A stretch of DNA of 64,000 bases. Origin: SZUA-309 sp965232595 (GTDB taxonomy: Bacteria > Pseudomonadota > Gammaproteobacteria > Pseudomonadales > Azotimanducaceae). The position numbers and the translations under genes are program-made. The DNA is taken from assembly GCA_965232595.1 (NCBI GenBank), contig OZ246983.1:1178001-1242000 (forward strand), given 5' to 3'. This document shows, piece after piece, positions 1-9,306 of this stretch (position 1 is the first letter of the stretch; each line of letters opens with the position of its first letter). The notes under the pieces were generated by a model. It made no database searches. It saw only the letters and a list, made by a program, of their open reading frames with translations, and had not been told where the DNA came from.

Positions 1-1
1 G

Positions 2-457
2 ATGTACGGAGAACAGCACACGGCGACTTTGAGAGCAGAGCGCAATCTGGGCGTGCTAACAAGGAACCTCGGCAAGCTGGATGAAGCAGAGATCATGCTG
101 ACCAGTACGCTCTCAAGCTTCCGTCAGCAACTGGGAGACGACCATCCGGAAACCATGAGAACAGAGGCACAGCTGGCCGTCGTCTGGCACCAGCAAAGAC
201 GCTTCGAGGAAGTCGCGCTGACGCTCTCTGTGCTGGTCGAGCGGCAACGTGCACAGCTCGGCCAGAACCACTCGGCCGTTATCGAGACCACGGCTTTTCT
301 CGGCGAGGCGCTCTTAGAGTTGGGTCGATTCAGTGCTGCCGAGCCTCATCTGCAGCAAGCCTTTGAGGCCTGTGCCGAGCTCTATGGTGAGGACAATGCG
401 TTCACGCAACAGGTTCAGGCGCTGCTCGAACGAGCACGGCAGGGGCTTCAAAACTAA
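2..457 (+). CDS. TPR-repeat protein, C-terminal part (5' end outside window)
   Basis: The frame is open from the left edge, so this is probably the C-terminal end of a longer protein; the in-frame ATG at 2 need not be the real start. The visible 151 residues hold about three tetratricopeptide-type units of roughly 42 residues, each with a hydrophobic helix pair and a loop such as LGDDHPET or LYGEDN between units, the pattern of kinesin-light-chain-like (TPR_10/TPR_12) repeats. Such repeats mediate protein-protein contacts and often sit at the C-terminus of bacterial serine/threonine kinases or regulators, but no catalytic part is visible here. It converges on the phosphotransferase gene, whose stop lies 7 bases beyond its own. 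Confidence 0.75.
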   Translation: MYGEQHTATLRAERNLGVLTRNLGKLDEAEIMLTSTLSSFRQQLGDDHPETMRTEAQLAVVWHQQRRFEEVALTLSVLVERQRAQLGQNHSAVIETTAFLGEALLELGRFSAAEPHLQQAFEACAELYGEDNAFTQQVQALLERARQGLQN

Positions 458-464
458 TCTGCCG

Positions 465-1433
465 CTAGACGAGCGCTAACAGGTCGTGATCCAGCGCGGA
501 GTGCACCACGTTGGTGAACAGAAACGACCAGATCAGATCCGACATTCCGGGGACGGTGCGCATGCCAACGGCGATGATGACCGTCAGCAGCATGCACTGC
601 CGGTAGCGCTCACGCACGCGCGCCTCGCTCTCCTGGTGACCATAAGATCCGCAGGTTTCGACGTACCTGCGGAGCAGGGCTTCTTCGTACTCGGAGGAAA
701 ACAGCCTAGGCAGGTTCATCGCCAGGGCGTGGGCGAGGTCAACCTCGCCCGGGCCCATCACAGCCAGCGCCCAATCGATCAGCAAAGCGCCGCTGGCGCT
801 GTAGAGCGCGTTGCCGAAGTGCGCATCCCCGTGCACCAGAGTTGCATCATCGCCAAGCATCCGAGCCAACTGCCCTAAGTTGTCGCGAATTCGTCGGACC
901 AGCGCGTAGCTCCGCGGAGGAAAGCGATCTCCATCCACCTCGTGCAGAAAAAGATCCAGCACCTCCGCCACCTCTTCCGCACCGTCCGTCACCCGCACAT
1001 CGCCAACAACGTTCTCGAACAACGCGGGCAGAGGGAGCGCTCGGGCCTGGCTATGAGTGCGGGCGAGCGAATCCACGAAGGCTGAGATCTGCGCGTAAGC
1101 TGGCGGCTGAAACTGCGGCGGCGCATGGCTCTCAGTGAGATCCTCAAACAGCATCCAGGGCTGGTCCGCGGTTTCATCCGCTGATATCAGGGCAGGTCCA
1201 ACCGGCTCGGCAAACCGACCGAGCACATCGCGGTTGACGATGAGCTCCTTGCGGACTCCGGGCGCAAACTCGGGGCTGCCAGCCTGTTTGAACAGCATTG
1301 GTGCGGTGTCTTCCCGGCGGACCCTCGCCACGTAGCTGTGCGGCAGGGTCACCAGGGGCTCAACGCGCACAGAGGCATCAGCAGAATCCCATCGCAGCGC
1401 GGCGCAGACCCGCTCGATATCCTCCTCATTCAT
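465..1433 (-). CDS. Aminoglycoside/choline-kinase-like phosphotransferase (APH family)
   Basis: A 322-residue protein with the kinase-like APH fold. The catalytic loop HGDAHFGN lies at about residues 201-208, with the usual Asp and Asn, and the metal-binding segment IDWALAVMGPGEVDLA lies at about 219-234. The N-terminal lobe around 25-100 has the expected mixed beta pattern (for example PMLFKQA, where K49 may be the ATP-binding lysine). The ATG has a good upstream AAGGGA. Members phosphorylate small hydroxylated molecules, and many chromosomal copies act on sugars, choline-like compounds or acyl-CoA-pathway intermediates rather than on antibiotics. The substrate cannot be read from the sequence, so drug resistance should not be inferred. 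It stands alone between a convergent TPR gene and a co-directed MFS gene. Confidence 0.8.
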   Translation of the reverse strand: MNEEDIERVCAALRWDSADASVRVEPLVTLPHSYVARVRREDTAPMLFKQAGSPEFAPGVRKELIVNRDVLGRFAEPVGPALISADETADQPWMLFEDLTESHAPPQFQPPAYAQISAFVDSLARTHSQARALPLPALFENVVGDVRVTDGAEEVAEVLDLFLHEVDGDRFPPRSYALVRRIRDNLGQLARMLGDDATLVHGDAHFGNALYSASGALLIDWALAVMGPGEVDLAHALAMNLPRLFSSEYEEALLRRYVETCGSYGHQESEARVRERYRQCMLLTVIIAVGMRTVPGMSDLIWSFLFTNVVHSALDHDLLALV

Positions 1434-1490
1434 GGCATTCCCTTGCTGCTCGTGAACATTGAAGTCTGGGGAGTATAGCGACGCAGTGCT

Positions 1491-2714
1491 TCAATCCGCT
1501 CTGAAGGTGCGAATCGGCTTCCAGAAGTAGGCGATCGCCAGCGTGGCGGCGATCGAAATGGCGCCGGCCAACACCATGGTGTTTCCGGCGCCGATGACGC
1601 CGGCCCAGAAGCCGACCCAGATGGTGCCGACGTTGTTCGCCGTCTGGGCGGCGAGGATAAGCAGCGCGAACGCACGTCCCCGCATGTGGTCCGGTGTCGT
1701 CAGCATCACCGTCGTCTGCCGCACGGCCACCGTTACCGCATCCGCCGCGCCGAGCAGCCCGATCATCAGCATACCCATCCACAGCGTGCTGGCAGTGCCG
1801 AAGCCGAACAGAATCACCGCGTAGGCCAGCGACGCGTAAAGCACCAGCATGCCCTTCGCCTTGTAGCCGACGAACAACAAGGCGATGAACGAGCCGATGA
1901 TGGCACCGGTGGAGTTGGCAGCGCCAAGCAGGCCGGTGGCGCTGGCGCCGCCGGCGAAGAGCCCCAGCGCCAGAACCGGCAGGATCTCCCGATAGAACGA
2001 CGCGGTGGTGATGCCCGCATCGAGCAGGAACAGCCCGGGCAGGATCGGGTGCTTAGAGACATAGCGGAACCCTTCCCAGGTCTGCTGCACCGCGCTCACC
2101 GGGGCATCATCGTCATGCCCCACCGCCACTCCGGGGGAATGGATGAACAAAGGCAGCGCCGCGGAAAGCGCAGAGATTGCAGCCGCGGCGTAGAACGCCT
2201 CGGTAACGCCCAGGGTGACCGCGATGCCGGCAAAGAGCAGCGGCCCGGCAATCGCCGAGGCGTTCTGCGAGGCGGTGTCGGTGGAAGCCGCCAGCATGAG
2301 GTCTTTCTTCGGGATGACGATGGGCACCATGGCCGAGCGGGCCGGGTTGGAGAGCATCTGCGAGGCGGCTGTCAGGGCGATGCCGAGGTAAACGCCGATC
2401 GGCGTCAGCAGCCCGGCTGATGCCAGCAGCCCCAGGCTCAGCATGGCCAGGCAGGTGGTGCCGTTGGCCAGCGCCATCAGCCGATTGCGATCGATCCTGT
2501 CCGCCAGGGCGCCGCCCCAGAGCAGCGCCGGGATCTGCACCAGCAGCTGCACCACGCCGATCGCGCCCACCATGGCCGCGGAGCCGGTTTCGTCATAGAG
2601 CCACTGCGCGGTGCTGAGGATGCGCAGCCAGACGACGATGGTGGCTGACACCATGGTTGCCCAGAGGAACCGGTAGTCCCGGTACAGGAACGCGCCCCAG
2701 GGTTTGACACCCAC
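1491..2714 (-). CDS. MFS transporter (EntS/MFS_3-like exporter)
   Basis: A 407-residue polytopic inner-membrane protein with about 12 hydrophobic segments. The loop between segments 2 and 3 carries the MFS motif A-like stretch GGALADRIDRNRLM at about 67-80. The opening WGAFLYRDYRFLW, before the first membrane segment, is typical of the MFS_3/enterobactin-exporter-like branch, whose members use the proton gradient to expel small molecules. The start is GTG at 2714, supported by GGAGGAACC just upstream. The gene is 57 bases upstream of the phosphotransferase on the same strand and may be cotranscribed with it. The substrate is unknown. Confidence 0.85.
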   Translation of the reverse strand: MGVKPWGAFLYRDYRFLWATMVSATIVVWLRILSTAQWLYDETGSAAMVGAIGVVQLLVQIPALLWGGALADRIDRNRLMALANGTTCLAMLSLGLLASAGLLTPIGVYLGIALTAASQMLSNPARSAMVPIVIPKKDLMLAASTDTASQNASAIAGPLLFAGIAVTLGVTEAFYAAAAISALSAALPLFIHSPGVAVGHDDDAPVSAVQQTWEGFRYVSKHPILPGLFLLDAGITTASFYREILPVLALGLFAGGASATGLLGAANSTGAIIGSFIALLFVGYKAKGMLVLYASLAYAVILFGFGTASTLWMGMLMIGLLGAADAVTVAVRQTTVMLTTPDHMRGRAFALLILAAQTANNVGTIWVGFWAGVIGAGNTMVLAGAISIAATLAIAYFWKPIRTFRAD

Positions 2715-2740
2715 GGTTCCTCCGGACTGGTCGGGTTCGC

Positions 2741-3235
2741 TTATGACGTTGCCCTCAATCTGAACACCGGAATTTCTCGCGCGAGCCTCGCCTGGTAATA
2801 CCTGAAGCCTGGATAGGTGGCCACCGCCAGCTGCCAGGCCTCGGATCGCTCGGCGCCGGTGAGCACAGTCGCCCGACGCCTTTCTTCACGCCCACCACGC
2901 AAGGTCACAACCTCCGGATTAGCGCGCAGATTGTGCACCCAGGCCGGCTCCCGCTCGGCGCCGCCGCCGGAACCGACCAGCAGCACATCGTCGCCATCCG
3001 GCACGTAGAGCAACGGCACCTCCCGGATCACCCCCGAGCGGGCTCCGCGCACCCGGAGCAGCAGGCAGGGGATGACAAACGACAGACGCAGACGGCCGCG
3101 GCTGATCCTGAGCAAGGGCCGGTCGATCACCGAGGCGATGGTCATGGCTATCCTGCTGACGACGGGGATGGCGATGAAGCGACTGAACGTCCGCCAGAGC
3201 CAACCAGGCTCTGCCGCAGCCTGGCCAGCGTTCAC
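2741..3235 (-). CDS. DUF385 / deazaflavin-dependent nitroreductase-like protein
   Basis: A 164-residue protein with the split-barrel fold signature of the Ddn/DUF385 family: VGSGGG at about 87-92 followed by PAWVHNLRANPEV at about 97-109. In actinobacteria such proteins bind F420; proteobacterial homologues may use FMN or another ligand, and nothing here shows that F420 is made. An in-frame extension upstream to 3406 exists, but I chose the GTG at 3235 because it overlaps the stop of the amidohydrolase gene as GTGA, giving a four-base coupled junction. It is the third gene of the frmA-amidohydrolase operon. The N-terminal 20 residues are aromatic and could lie on the membrane. Confidence 0.75.
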   Translation of the reverse strand: MNAGQAAAEPGWLWRTFSRFIAIPVVSRIAMTIASVIDRPLLRISRGRLRLSFVIPCLLLRVRGARSGVIREVPLLYVPDGDDVLLVGSGGGAEREPAWVHNLRANPEVVTLRGGREERRRATVLTGAERSEAWQLAVATYPGFRYYQARLAREIPVFRLRATS

Positions 3236-4238
3236 GCGCCCAGCCTGTATGCCCGGGCCGCCGTGTCGTGAAAGAGATCTGCTTTCTCGGCGGCCGAGTA
3301 GCCGACTGCCAGCTTCTTGAAAGCGTTCCAGAGCACCGGGTAGGAGCTGCTCTGTTTGTCTACCGGGAAGTTCGATTCGAACATGCAGCGCGATGGCCCG
3401 AAGCAATCCATGGCGTGCCGATAGTAGTCGCTTGTCAGCGCGACGAGCTCGTCGGAGCTCGCCGGTTTGTCCCGTTTGTGCAACTCGAAGCCGTTGATGG
3501 GCATCACCAGGCCGCCCAGTTTGGCCACCACGTTTTCGCAGCGGGCCAGCTCAGCCACGTCCCTGGTCCAGGCCTCGTAGATCTCCTCCCGTCGGCCCGC
3601 GTAGGGCCCGATGCCGAGGGGTCCGCCGAAGTGGTCGAAGATGATCGTGGTCTCAGGAAAGGCGCGGGCAAGATCGGTCAGCTCGCTGATCTGGTGGTGA
3701 TAGAGCCAGGCATCAAAAGACAGGCCACGCCTACCCAGCTCGGCGAACCCCTCACGGAACGTGGGATCCAGATAGAGACCTTCACTGGGATTGGTATGGG
3801 AGTTGCGCACGTCCGGGCTCGGGTCCCAGCCTGCTGCATGACGAATGCCTTTGAAGCGGTCGGTCACCCGCATGTGCGCATCCAGCACCTCACCGACTGC
3901 CGCACCGAGAGTGAGATCCGCATAGCTGACGATCCCGAGGCAGGCCCGCGTATCGCCGTACTGGCCAGATGCAGACGCGGCAGCGACGCCGTTGACGAAC
4001 TCGGTCTCGCCGACCGGGCGCAGCGCTTCCGCGCCGTCCGCCCGGTACATGCTCGAGCACTCGACGAACACGGTGCTGACCACGTTGTGCCCGGAGCCAG
4101 TGTCAGCCAGCAGTTCCTCGAGCAGGTAGCGACTCTTCGGGCTGTCCCAGAGATGATGATGCGGATCGCAGATCGGCAGCTCCGGCTCCAGGATCTCTTC
4201 CTGAACCTGATCCAGCCACTCGTCCGTTCCGATCGCCA

Positions 4239-4239
<1 letters not shown>
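3232..4239 (-). CDS. Amidohydrolase-related TIM-barrel metal-dependent hydrolase
   Basis: A 335-residue protein of the amidohydrolase-2 (PF04909-type) family. It opens with the metal-binding strand CDPHHHLWD at about 24-32. Other conserved points are YHH near 180-182, DHFG near 202-205 and FESNFPVD near 288-294, the C-terminal segment that normally supplies a catalytic or metal-binding Asp. Members hydrolyse lactones, decarboxylate aromatic acids or hydrate C-C bonds; the exact substrate is not evident. The ATG overlaps the frmA stop by one base (TGATG), and the stop overlaps the next start by four, so the three genes form one translationally coupled operon. Cytoplasmic, since no signal peptide is present. 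Confidence 0.85.
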
Positions 4240-5342
<1,103 letters not shown>

Positions 5343-5430
5343 GCCTTCCCCTTCTCATGATGTGTCCCTGGGCAAGGATATTCGGAAGCTATGACTAATT
5401 CACGCCTGGAACGTTATCCTTGCCTTTGAA

Positions 5431-5991
5431 ATGAAGAGAGAAAACGGTGCGCTGCTCGTGATCGATATGCAGCTAGTGGCCTTCGACGGCAAGATCACCC
5501 CGCCCATCAGCAACGGCTCCGAACTGCTCAAAACGACGGCTGGCCTGATCGAAGCCTGCCGCACGGCCGGAATCCCAATCGTCTATCTGCAGACATGCGC
5601 TGTTTCCGGGCAGCCCTACGCAAGGGATGTACACGGATGGGAAATACATCCCGAGATCGCGCCGCTTGCTGATGACAGAATCGTTTACAAGGTCCAATCC
5701 AATGGTTTCGAAGAGACAAACCTGGATGACGTGCTAACGGAGATCGGCGTAACCGCCCTGATCGTCTGTGGAATCTGGAGCGAGTACTGTGTCACCGCAA
5801 CCAGCAAAGCCGCGCTCGAATTAGGATACCCGGTCTGGGTCGCCGCCGACGCTCACGGCACCGTCGCCAGCAACGACGAAGACGCCCTCGAGGTAGTCGC
5901 CAAGCAGAACAGAGAGCTGGCACGGAGCAAGGCCATAACCGTCGACGTCGAAGACATCAAAGCCGAGCTGACAGAAGTGCATCTGACATGA
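5431..5991 (+). CDS. Isochorismatase-like cysteine hydrolase
   Basis: A 186-residue protein with the full catalytic triad of the cysteine hydrolase branch of the isochorismatase fold: D12 in the first strand (IDMQ), K87 (VYKVQSNGF) and C120 in GIWSEYCV. The triad with Cys points to amide hydrolysis (nicotinamidase, ureidoacrylate or carbamoyl hydrolase type) rather than to the true isochorismatases, which have no cysteine nucleophile. The substrate cannot be told. It is divergent from frmA across an 88-base gap that must hold both promoters. No membrane or export signal is seen. Confidence 0.85.
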   Translation: MKRENGALLVIDMQLVAFDGKITPPISNGSELLKTTAGLIEACRTAGIPIVYLQTCAVSGQPYARDVHGWEIHPEIAPLADDRIVYKVQSNGFEETNLDDVLTEIGVTALIVCGIWSEYCVTATSKAALELGYPVWVAADAHGTVASNDEDALEVVAKQNRELARSKAITVDVEDIKAELTEVHLT

Positions 5992-6098
5992 TGTCGACTT
6001 CCCGCTTCGACAACTCTTCGCCATCCAACATTTTGTGCCAGACCACGCCCAAGGACAGTCACATTGAACGCACCCTACCCATATGAGAGATTTTAGAC

Positions 6099-6587
6099 AT
6101 GGACGCTTCTCCGACACCGACCGCACGCCTTTCCGGCATCACCGCCCTCGTCGGCAAAGACGTCGGGGTGACCGACTGGAAGGTGATCGACCAGGCGATG
6201 ATCAACAGCTTTGCCGCCCTGACCGGCGACGACGGTCCGATCCATACCGACCCCGAGGAGGCTGCTCGCATCTCGCCGTTCGGCGGAACCATCGTCCAGG
6301 GTTTCATGCTCCTTTCGCACCTAACGGGCTTCGCAAAGTCGATCGGTATTCCCCAGGATGGGATTGCCTACCGGCTGAACTACGGTTTCGAGCGGGTCCG
6401 GATCATTACACCTGTCCCCGTTGACTCCCGAATCCGGGGTCGTTTCACGGTTGATAAGCTGGAGGATCGCGGCCCGAACGCTGCGCTCCTGACGTTCAAA
6501 GCCCAGATCGAGATTGATGGATCGGACCGACCTGCCGTCATCGCTGACTGGCTTGCGTACCTGCAGCTCGAGGAAGGCGGCTCGTGA
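6099..6587 (+). CDS. MaoC-like hotdog dehydratase (R-specific enoyl-CoA hydratase type)
   Basis: A 162-residue single-domain hotdog protein. The hydratase-2 motif is present: D44 and H49 in GDDGPIHTD (D-x4-H), followed by FGGTIVQGFM at 61-70. Such enzymes add water across trans-2-enoyl-CoA to give (R)-3-hydroxyacyl-CoA. Its stop overlaps the GTG start of the acyl-CoA ligase by four bases (GTGA), so the two are translated together; the pairing suggests that the ligase supplies a CoA thioester which is then hydrated or dehydrated. The ribosome-binding site is weak (GAGAG further upstream). The 107 bases before it show no recognisable feature. Confidence 0.85.
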   Translation: MDASPTPTARLSGITALVGKDVGVTDWKVIDQAMINSFAALTGDDGPIHTDPEEAARISPFGGTIVQGFMLLSHLTGFAKSIGIPQDGIAYRLNYGFERVRIITPVPVDSRIRGRFTVDKLEDRGPNAALLTFKAQIEIDGSDRPAVIADWLAYLQLEEGGS

Positions 6588-8221
6588 CAAAACACCCAGG
6601 TCAGATTGAAATCGATGACATGGAGTCGGCCCTTCGAGCATTCGATTTCCCCGAGAGCATTCCTGCGTTCTGCGCAACCCAAGCGGCTACCTATGGCGAC
6701 CAGATCGCTGTCGACTACTTCCAGGAGAACATGCAGCTCACCTATCGCGAACTGCACGAACGTTCGAACCGGGTTGCCGCAAGCCTGCTTGAGCGCGGTT
6801 ACCGTAAGGGCGCACATATCGCGGTGATGCTGCCCAACGGGCCGGCGTCCGTACTGGTGTGGTTTGGGATCATGAAAATCGGCGCCGTTCTGGTTCCGGT
6901 GAACACCGCTTACGGGGGGAAGGAGCTCGACTTCATTCTCAACCAGTCCGATGCGCAGGCCTTGATCGTCGGCTCCGAGTATCTCGATGCCCTCGACGCG
7001 ATGACAGATCGGCCCGAGCTCCTCACCGAGCCGATGGTCGTCGTTGACAACGATCTGGGCGAACTCGAATCCAACGGGGCGCTTGCCGAGTTTGATCCCG
7101 GCTATCCGGTCTTCGCCAGCGATCTCGCCAACCTGCAGTACACGTCCGGTACGACCGGCTTTCCGAAAGGCTGCATGTTGACCCAGGACTACTGGCTGCT
7201 GCTGTCACATGCAATCGGGGAAGTGCACAAAGGCTTCGGGAGCACCCGGCTCTTTTTCTGGGCGCCGTTCTTCTATATGGACGGGCAATGGTCCTACCTG
7301 TCGGCCATGGCGATCGGGGGCACCGCGATCGTTGCGTCGAGGATGAGCCTGTCGAGTTTCCTCGATTGGCTGCACGAGAAGGAGGCGCACTACTGCGTGC
7401 TGCCCGAACCGATTCTCAAGACTGTTGCCCCATCAGCAAAAGACGCGGAGATCCCGCTCAAGTTCGTGCACACCTTCGGCTGGCGGCCGGCGGCGCGCGC
7501 TGAGGCTGAAGCACGCTTCAACCTGGTCGCTCGCGACAGCTTTGGAATGACCGAGGCGGGGCCGGCGATCGTCTGCCCGCGCAACGCCGGCGACAAGCTC
7601 GAACTCAATACCTGCGGGCTGGCGGCGCCGTTCCGGGAGACCCGGATCGTCGATCCCGAAGGTAACGAGTGCCCGCCGGGGCATGCGGGTGAGCTGCAGA
7701 TTGGTGGCCGTTCGATCATGCTCGGCTACTACAAGCGCCCCGACGCGAACGCAGAGACATTCGACGGCGACTGGCTGAGAACCGGTGACCTCTTCATCAA
7801 GGATGAAGATGGCTTCCATAGAATCGTGGGGCGCCTGAAGGAGATGATCAAGCGCGCTGGCGAGAACATCTCGGCAAGCGAAGTCGAGGCAGCCATGCGT
7901 GAAGCGCCTGCAATCGGGGAGGCGGCGGCGTTCGCCGTTCCCGATGAAATGCGTCGCGAAGAAGTGATGGTGCTTATCAAGCTGGCCGAGGGGATGACCG
8001 TCGACGACATTCCGCCGGCTGCCGTACGAGAGCACTCGACCCGACTGGCCGCCTTCAAGCGCCCCCGCTATGTAAGTTACGTCGACGAGTTCCCGCGGAC
8101 TGCGACGAACAAAATCGCGAAATCGTCCATCACCCTCGCTGACATCGTCAGACCGATCATCGACCTACAGGATGACAGCGAAGTTGGTGCGGATGCGGCA
8201 AGAAAGCTGCTGGGTGGCTGA
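6584..8221 (+). CDS. Acyl-CoA synthetase (AMP-forming), ATP-grasping ANL family
   Basis: A 545-residue adenylate-forming enzyme. The P-loop YTSGTTGFPKG is at about 186-196, the A5 motif FGMTEAG near 312, the hinge region WLRTGDL near 397, and the C-terminal lysine for the adenylation step in TATNKIAKS near the end. It activates a carboxylic acid with ATP to an acyl-AMP and transfers it to CoA; sequence alone does not fix the acid, although the layout is closer to crotonobetaine/medium-chain acyl-CoA ligases than to long-chain FadD. The GTG start overlaps the maoC stop; an alternative ATG lies at 6620. The lipoprotein hydrolase begins two bases after its stop. Confidence 0.9.
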   Translation: MTKHPGQIEIDDMESALRAFDFPESIPAFCATQAATYGDQIAVDYFQENMQLTYRELHERSNRVAASLLERGYRKGAHIAVMLPNGPASVLVWFGIMKIGAVLVPVNTAYGGKELDFILNQSDAQALIVGSEYLDALDAMTDRPELLTEPMVVVDNDLGELESNGALAEFDPGYPVFASDLANLQYTSGTTGFPKGCMLTQDYWLLLSHAIGEVHKGFGSTRLFFWAPFFYMDGQWSYLSAMAIGGTAIVASRMSLSSFLDWLHEKEAHYCVLPEPILKTVAPSAKDAEIPLKFVHTFGWRPAARAEAEARFNLVARDSFGMTEAGPAIVCPRNAGDKLELNTCGLAAPFRETRIVDPEGNECPPGHAGELQIGGRSIMLGYYKRPDANAETFDGDWLRTGDLFIKDEDGFHRIVGRLKEMIKRAGENISASEVEAAMREAPAIGEAAAFAVPDEMRREEVMVLIKLAEGMTVDDIPPAAVREHSTRLAAFKRPRYVSYVDEFPRTATNKIAKSSITLADIVRPIIDLQDDSEVGADAARKLLGG

Positions 8222-8223
8222 AC

Positions 8224-9192
8224 ATGCGGTTGCTGCAGTTGGCCCTGCTATGCCTTCTGGCCGGCTGTTTTTCGTACGACGGCCTGCCTGAAGAAGTGTC
8301 GTTTCGCAGTAAGGACGGCACGCTTCTGCGTGGGTCGATTGTGTTTCCCAGCTCGCCCAGAGACGCCTATCCGGCGGTCGTCCTACTGCATGGTGCAGAG
8401 CCTGCAACACGCAGCTTCGCCTACCGTTTGCACGCAAACGTTTTTCTCAACCGCGGATTCGCAGTCCTTTTATACGACAAGCGAGGCGCGGGAGAATCCG
8501 GCGGAGTACATCGAGCGACGTTTCATCAGCTGATCGATGACGCCCTTGCGGCTGTGGAGTTGGTCGCCGCGCGAACAGACATAGACCCCAACGTGATTGG
8601 AATTGTCAGCGCCAGCGAATCGGGTTGGTTTACGCCTGAAATCGTCCACCGGTCTGGAAAGGTGTCTTTCGCGATCAACAAAGTCGGCCCCTCGGTGTCC
8701 TGGCAGGAAACCGTCGCCTGGGAGTATCTAAACGATCTGCAAAGGAGCGGGCGTTCCCCTGAGGAAGCACAGGCAGAAGTGGATCTGGTTAGACGCATCT
8801 GGGCGTATCAGATCGAACCTGATGCGGAAGCAGTCAATCAACTGGAGCAAGAGGTCCTCTCGTGGGAACGACATTCGCATACGGTTGTGCCAGCAACGTT
8901 AACGCAAGTCAGCCCCGCCGAAAGGCACCGATTGAGCTACGACCCAACTCCCTTTCTGCGCCAGACAGCCGTGCCGATGCTCTATGTGTACGGAAGTGAC
9001 GACATCAACGTGCCGACTCAGCTTTGCGTAGCGAACCTAACAGCGCTCCAAGCGGATGGCGCGTCAGTCTCCTTCCATGTTTTCGAAGGGGCAGGGCACG
9101 AGTTGGGAGGTCCATCTGTCCGACCGCCGTTTTACCACTTCGAGGAAGGCTACGCGGACCTGATCGGTGATTTCGCGGCAGGGCAGAACTGA
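8224..9192 (+). CDS. Lipoprotein alpha/beta hydrolase
   Basis: A 322-residue protein that starts with a lipoprotein signal peptide: MRLL, a hydrophobic run, then the lipobox LAGC with Cys15, so it is likely lipid-anchored after export. The mature part is an alpha/beta hydrolase: oxyanion strand VLLHGAEP, a strand LYDKRGAGES, a nucleophile elbow of the form VSASESGW with serine in place of the usual GxSxG glycine, an acid strand YVYGSDDINVP and the catalytic His in GAGHELGG. The family (S9/BAAT-like) includes peptidases and thioester or ester hydrolases. It follows the ligase after two bases and so belongs to the same operon, giving an exported esterase beside a CoA ligase. Confidence 0.82.
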   Translation: MRLLQLALLCLLAGCFSYDGLPEEVSFRSKDGTLLRGSIVFPSSPRDAYPAVVLLHGAEPATRSFAYRLHANVFLNRGFAVLLYDKRGAGESGGVHRATFHQLIDDALAAVELVAARTDIDPNVIGIVSASESGWFTPEIVHRSGKVSFAINKVGPSVSWQETVAWEYLNDLQRSGRSPEEAQAEVDLVRRIWAYQIEPDAEAVNQLEQEVLSWERHSHTVVPATLTQVSPAERHRLSYDPTPFLRQTAVPMLYVYGSDDINVPTQLCVANLTALQADGASVSFHVFEGAGHELGGPSVRPPFYHFEEGYADLIGDFAAGQN

Positions 9193-9306
9193 GGCCGACT
9201 TTCCGGCAGAACATCGCCATGCCTTGAGCAAGAAGTGAAATAGTCAGAGCTTCCCACCAAGAACAAGTACAATTCAGCGACCCATACCCTCGAGCGAAAG
9301 GCTGTT

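Noticed and set aside
465..1433. Aminoglycoside resistance gene
   Set aside because: The APH fold is clear but this family is broad; nothing shows aminoglycoside specificity and there is no mobile context.
3235..3406. N-terminal extension of the DUF385 protein
   Set aside because: It runs through the amidohydrolase gene in another frame and has no similarity to the family; the GTGA overlap gives a better start.
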